Shown here in pieces: positions 61,483 through 64,000 of a DNA stretch of 64,000 bases (position 1 is its first letter; every line of letters begins with the position of its first letter). Source of the stretch: Rahnella woolbedingensis (lineage in GTDB: Bacteria; Pseudomonadota; Gammaproteobacteria; Enterobacterales; Enterobacteriaceae); contig NZ_RAHH01000012.1 of assembly GCF_003602095.1 (NCBI RefSeq), forward strand, positions 62,001-126,000. Reading direction: 5' to 3'. Made by a program: the position numbers and the translations under genes. The notes under the pieces are model-generated. The model saw only the letters and a list, made by a program, of their open reading frames with translations, had not been told where the DNA came from and did no database searches.

Positions 61483-62834
61483 TTTTTATTCTCCGGCGCA
61501 GGTGCCGCCACGTATCCCGCCGCAAACGATGGCAGGGAAAGCAGCCAGGTTTCGCTTTCGGCTTCCATTACCGCTCCACGCGTGACGTCTTCGTGATAGC
61601 TACCGGCAGCGGATTTCGCCGCTGCCGGCAAGTTGAATGTCGCGCGGCGGATTTGCTGCTCATAGCGATTCTCGCCGGTAGAATTATCCGCCCAGGAAAG
61701 TAACGGCACGGGACGTACGCGGATCTGATCCAGAGATTTGTACGGCCACGGCACCGCCGGGTCGGTAAAGCGCGCCATGAAATCCAGCGATTTGAGTACG
61801 CTGCCACCCTGCGGTGTCTGGTAATGCCACAGGTCGATACCGTTTTTCTGCGCCAGCACCGCCATCATGCTGATCGCCTGTAGATTGAAATAGCTGTAAT
61901 GGAAAGAGCGTGTGCGCGCCAGTTCGGCGGGCTGTGTGCCGTCGGGTTTCAGCTGCACATCCAGCTTACTTTTCATCAGCTTCGCCATGTCGCCAATCAC
62001 CGCGTTATCACCCAGATACCACGCAATGCCAGAAACCTGCGTCACATACCAGTTACCGTGATTGTTCTGGGTGCGCCCTTCTTTTTGGGTGATTTTGCTG
62101 CCCTGCAACCACGTCAGATAATCGCGCATCCACCCGCGCATTTGCTGGTCGTCATTGTCCGTCCACGCCGGATTACCGCGCAGTAACACCAGCGAATCCA
62201 CAATGCGGGTGGAAAAATAGCGGCCATCCAGCACACCTGCATTGCGCCCCGGCGAAATGCCCGGCACGCCCTGCGCGAAATTCAGGTTCGGGTTCATGCG
62301 TGTTTGTGGCGTGATAAACCAGGTGCGCAGCAGGCTGGCGGCTTTATCCGCGTATTTCTGTTCGCCGGAGAAATACCAGGCCAGCGTCAGGTTCTGCACC
62401 CGTGCGGTAAAATCGGCCAGACGTACGCCATCACTCTGGTCGTTTTTACTGGCAGGATTTACATGGCCATCTTTGCGGATCCACGGCAGCCCGTCGGGTT
62501 TACTGTCATCCGGCCACCAGTACGCACTCAGGCTGAGATAGTCATGCTTCGAGCCGCCCGGCGGGGTTATACCTTTGTCGGTCACGCTCAGTTCAGGTTT
62601 TTTCAGCGCGGAATCAGCCGCCGCCAGCAGATGTTTATAAGCTTCGGTAGTCTGTGACACTGCCGTGTGGTCGTGCAATTGCTGACGGACAACGGCCATT
62701 TGCGCCGTATTCAAAAATGCCGGTTCTGCTGCCAGTGCGCCCGCAGAACTTGTCATCAGCGCCAGCAGCAGCATCGCACCCGCGGTCATTCCGTTCACCG
62801 ATATCTTCACCTTTTCGGTCTGCATTAACTTCAT
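61479..62834 (-). CDS. Periplasmic alginate-lyase-fold protein (PL5/PL38-like)
   Basis: This 451-residue protein has a signal peptide ending SSAGALA-AEPAF near residue 36 and an alginate_lyase alpha/alpha barrel. Its hallmarks are HDYLSLSAYWWPDDSKPDGLP near 96, RNAGVLDGRYFSTRIVDSL and NNHGNWYVTQVSGIAWYLGD near 260 (catalytic Asn-His). The periplasmic location and the gene order place it first in depolymerisation: it would shorten polyuronate chains before import. Whether alginate or glucuronan is the substrate is open, because both PL5 and PL38 share this fold. GGGAG precedes the ATG. Confidence 0.85.
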   Translation of the reverse strand: MKLMQTEKVKISVNGMTAGAMLLLALMTSSAGALAAEPAFLNTAQMAVVRQQLHDHTAVSQTTEAYKHLLAAADSALKKPELSVTDKGITPPGGSKHDYLSLSAYWWPDDSKPDGLPWIRKDGHVNPASKNDQSDGVRLADFTARVQNLTLAWYFSGEQKYADKAASLLRTWFITPQTRMNPNLNFAQGVPGISPGRNAGVLDGRYFSTRIVDSLVLLRGNPAWTDNDDQQMRGWMRDYLTWLQGSKITQKEGRTQNNHGNWYVTQVSGIAWYLGDNAVIGDMAKLMKSKLDVQLKPDGTQPAELARTRSFHYSYFNLQAISMMAVLAQKNGIDLWHYQTPQGGSVLKSLDFMARFTDPAVPWPYKSLDQIRVRPVPLLSWADNSTGENRYEQQIRRATFNLPAAAKSAAGSYHEDVTRGAVMEAESETWLLSLPSFAAGYVAAPAPENKK

Positions 62835-62956
62835 GTTTTCTCCCGACTCCGTGCCATTGTCCCGATGAAATTTCGCACTTTAGTCATACTAATAAAGCAA
62901 TGAACGTTCAGTTTCGCCAGTCAGAATTGACTTAAAATCCCACAAGACGCCCAACA

Positions 62957-62972
62957 AGTGACCGAAATCACA
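62957..62972. promoter_or_regulatory. CRP site between the lyase and symporter genes
   Basis: AGTGA-CCGAAA-TCACA matches the CRP consensus at nine of ten positions, with A/T-rich flanks. It is about 120 bases from each of the two divergent genes, so cAMP-CRP may activate both directions. The rest of the 255-base spacer (62835-63090) is AT-rich. Confidence 0.65.
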
Positions 62973-63090
62973 ATTTGATAACAAACTAAGCATTTCTTAT
63001 TTGTCCGACTTTTAATTTCATTTCTCTCTTCTACGCTTGCTCAATACATAACCAAAAATATCTCACCCTACAAACGAGAGAGTCACGACA

Positions 63091-64000
63091 ATGGATATCA
63101 ACGTTCTGGTCATGATCGGTTACTTCGTCTTAATGATTGCCATCAGTTATGCGTTCAAAAAGATGGCGTCCGGCTCCTCGAGCCACTATTTTCGCGGCGG
63201 CGGGCGAATGCTCTGGTGGATGGTCGGCGCAACCGCCTTTATGATCCAGTTCAGCGCCTGGACGTTTACCGGTGCCGCCGGCCAGGCTTACCGGTACGGT
63301 TTTAACGTGGTCAGCGTATTCGCCGGTAACGTGTTCGGCTATCTGCTCGCCTGGTGGTGGTTCGCCGCCCGCTTTCGCCAGTTGCGCGTTGATACTGCCA
63401 CAGAGGCGATTAACCATCGCTTCGGCAAAGGTAACGAACAATTTTTCACCTGGATGATTATTCCGCTGAGCATCCTCAGTGCGGGCGTATGGCTGAACAG
63501 TCTGGCGGTATTTGCCAGCGCAGTATTCCAGCACGACATTACGCTGACATTATGGGTGACGGGCATCGTGGTGCTGGTGATTTCACTGCTGAGCGGTGCG
63601 TGGGGCGTGGTGGCGAGTGATTTTGTACAGACGCTGGTGGTCGCGATTATTTCCATCGCCTGCGCCGTTGTGGCGTTGTTTAAAGTCGGCGGCCCGGTGA
63701 AACTGGTGACGGAATTCCCTTCCGGTTTCATCACCGGTCCGGACGTGGGTCCGCATTATATTTCCCTGCTGGTAGCCTGTTTCCTGTTCTTCTTTATTAA
63801 GAACGTGCAGAGCATTAATAACCTGCAGGATTCCTACCGTTTCCTGAATGCTAAAGACAGTTTCAATGCCAAAAAAGCGGCGCTGTTTGCGCTGGTACTG
63901 ATGCTGGTCGGCACCATCATCTGGTTCATTCCGCCGTGGGCTGTGGCGATCCTTTATCCTGACGCGGCAACCGCGCATCCGGAACTGGGCAAAAACGCCA
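63091..64000 (+). CDS. Sodium:solute symporter family transporter, 5' part
   Basis: The first 303 codons are in the window; the gene continues past the right edge. The protein has several transmembrane helices from the N-terminus (MDINVLVMIGYFVLMIAISYAF). HYFRGGGRMLWWMVGATAFMIQFSAWTFTGAAGQAY corresponds to the sodium-binding TM1 region of the SSS family. VVASDFVQTLVVAIISI lies near residue 175. It is divergent from the lyase operon. Uptake of unsaturated uronate oligomers or monomers is the likely role, since SSS transporters such as ToaA serve alginate pathways. The ATG follows GAGAGAGTCACGACA. Confidence 0.88.
   Translation, partial: MDINVLVMIGYFVLMIAISYAFKKMASGSSSHYFRGGGRMLWWMVGATAFMIQFSAWTFTGAAGQAYRYGFNVVSVFAGNVFGYLLAWWWFAARFRQLRVDTATEAINHRFGKGNEQFFTWMIIPLSILSAGVWLNSLAVFASAVFQHDITLTLWVTGIVVLVISLLSGAWGVVASDFVQTLVVAIISIACAVVALFKVGGPVKLVTEFPSGFITGPDVGPHYISLLVACFLFFFIKNVQSINNLQDSYRFLNAKDSFNAKKAALFALVLMLVGTIIWFIPPWAVAILYPDAATAHPELGKNA

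Overview
The window looks like the chromosome of an Enterobacterales bacterium in the Rahnella/Serratia/Yersinia group (inference; no marker gene is present). The evidence is close family resemblance to E. coli K-12 neighbourhoods kept in order (mlc with bioD2, ynfL/ynfM, ydgK-rsxABCDGE-nth, rstAB, narK/narXL-ychO), araFGH lying next to araC and opposite araBA, and dispersed hairpin repeats between genes. No rRNA, tRNA, CRISPR array, insertion sequence or prophage was seen. Most of the sequence is core metabolism, with catabolic gene islands inserted.

Layout. 1-7630: L-arabinose locus. The 5' end of araC and the araFGH importer are on the minus strand, and araBA is divergent; the araBA promoter keeps the E. 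coli CRP/araI1/araI2/-35/-10 plan, but araD is absent. 7631-8300: repeat-rich spacer. 8301-11776: ABC importer (ATPase, binding protein, fused permease) of uncertain substrate. 11773-18156: a drug-type MFS pump, bioD2, mlc, and the divergent ynfL/ynfM pair. 18334-24491: a minus-strand operon joining a FadR-type regulator, a PLP enzyme of the transsulfuration family and a carbohydrate-type ABC importer. 24752-26004: a flavin monooxygenase behind a near-perfect Fur box. 26560-34929: dcuC, ydgK, the complete rsx (Rnf) operon and nth. 35456-38001: a DUF2501 protein, a LysR regulator and an esterase. 38171-43911: narK, narXL and the inverse-autotransporter-type gene ychO. 44335-48095: three-subunit membrane-linked sugar/gluconate dehydrogenase. 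48177-52429: an orphan protein, rstAB and an M32 carboxypeptidase. 52523-57502: a GH78 rhamnosidase, an MFS transporter and an AraC regulator. 57752-64000: a polyuronate (alginate- or glucuronan-like) locus with two lyase-family proteins, an SDR reductase, a GntR regulator and a divergent sodium:solute symporter that runs off the window.

Together the genes suggest a plant- or soil-associated facultative anaerobe. It takes up and degrades plant sugars (arabinose, rhamnosides, polyuronates), oxidises sugars in the periplasm, and senses nitrate and low oxygen (FNR-type sites before narK and perhaps dcuC).

The most unusual non-coding content is a composite repeat family in three spacers (7636-8224, 26005-26387, 34986-35455). 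It has a long core block, two small hairpin boxes and, in two of the spacers, a shared 3'-end hairpin. The most interesting gene groups are the PLP-enzyme/sugar-ABC operon, the polyuronate locus, and the LacI-operator-like palindrome that occurs twice in an otherwise AraC/CRP-type arabinose locus.
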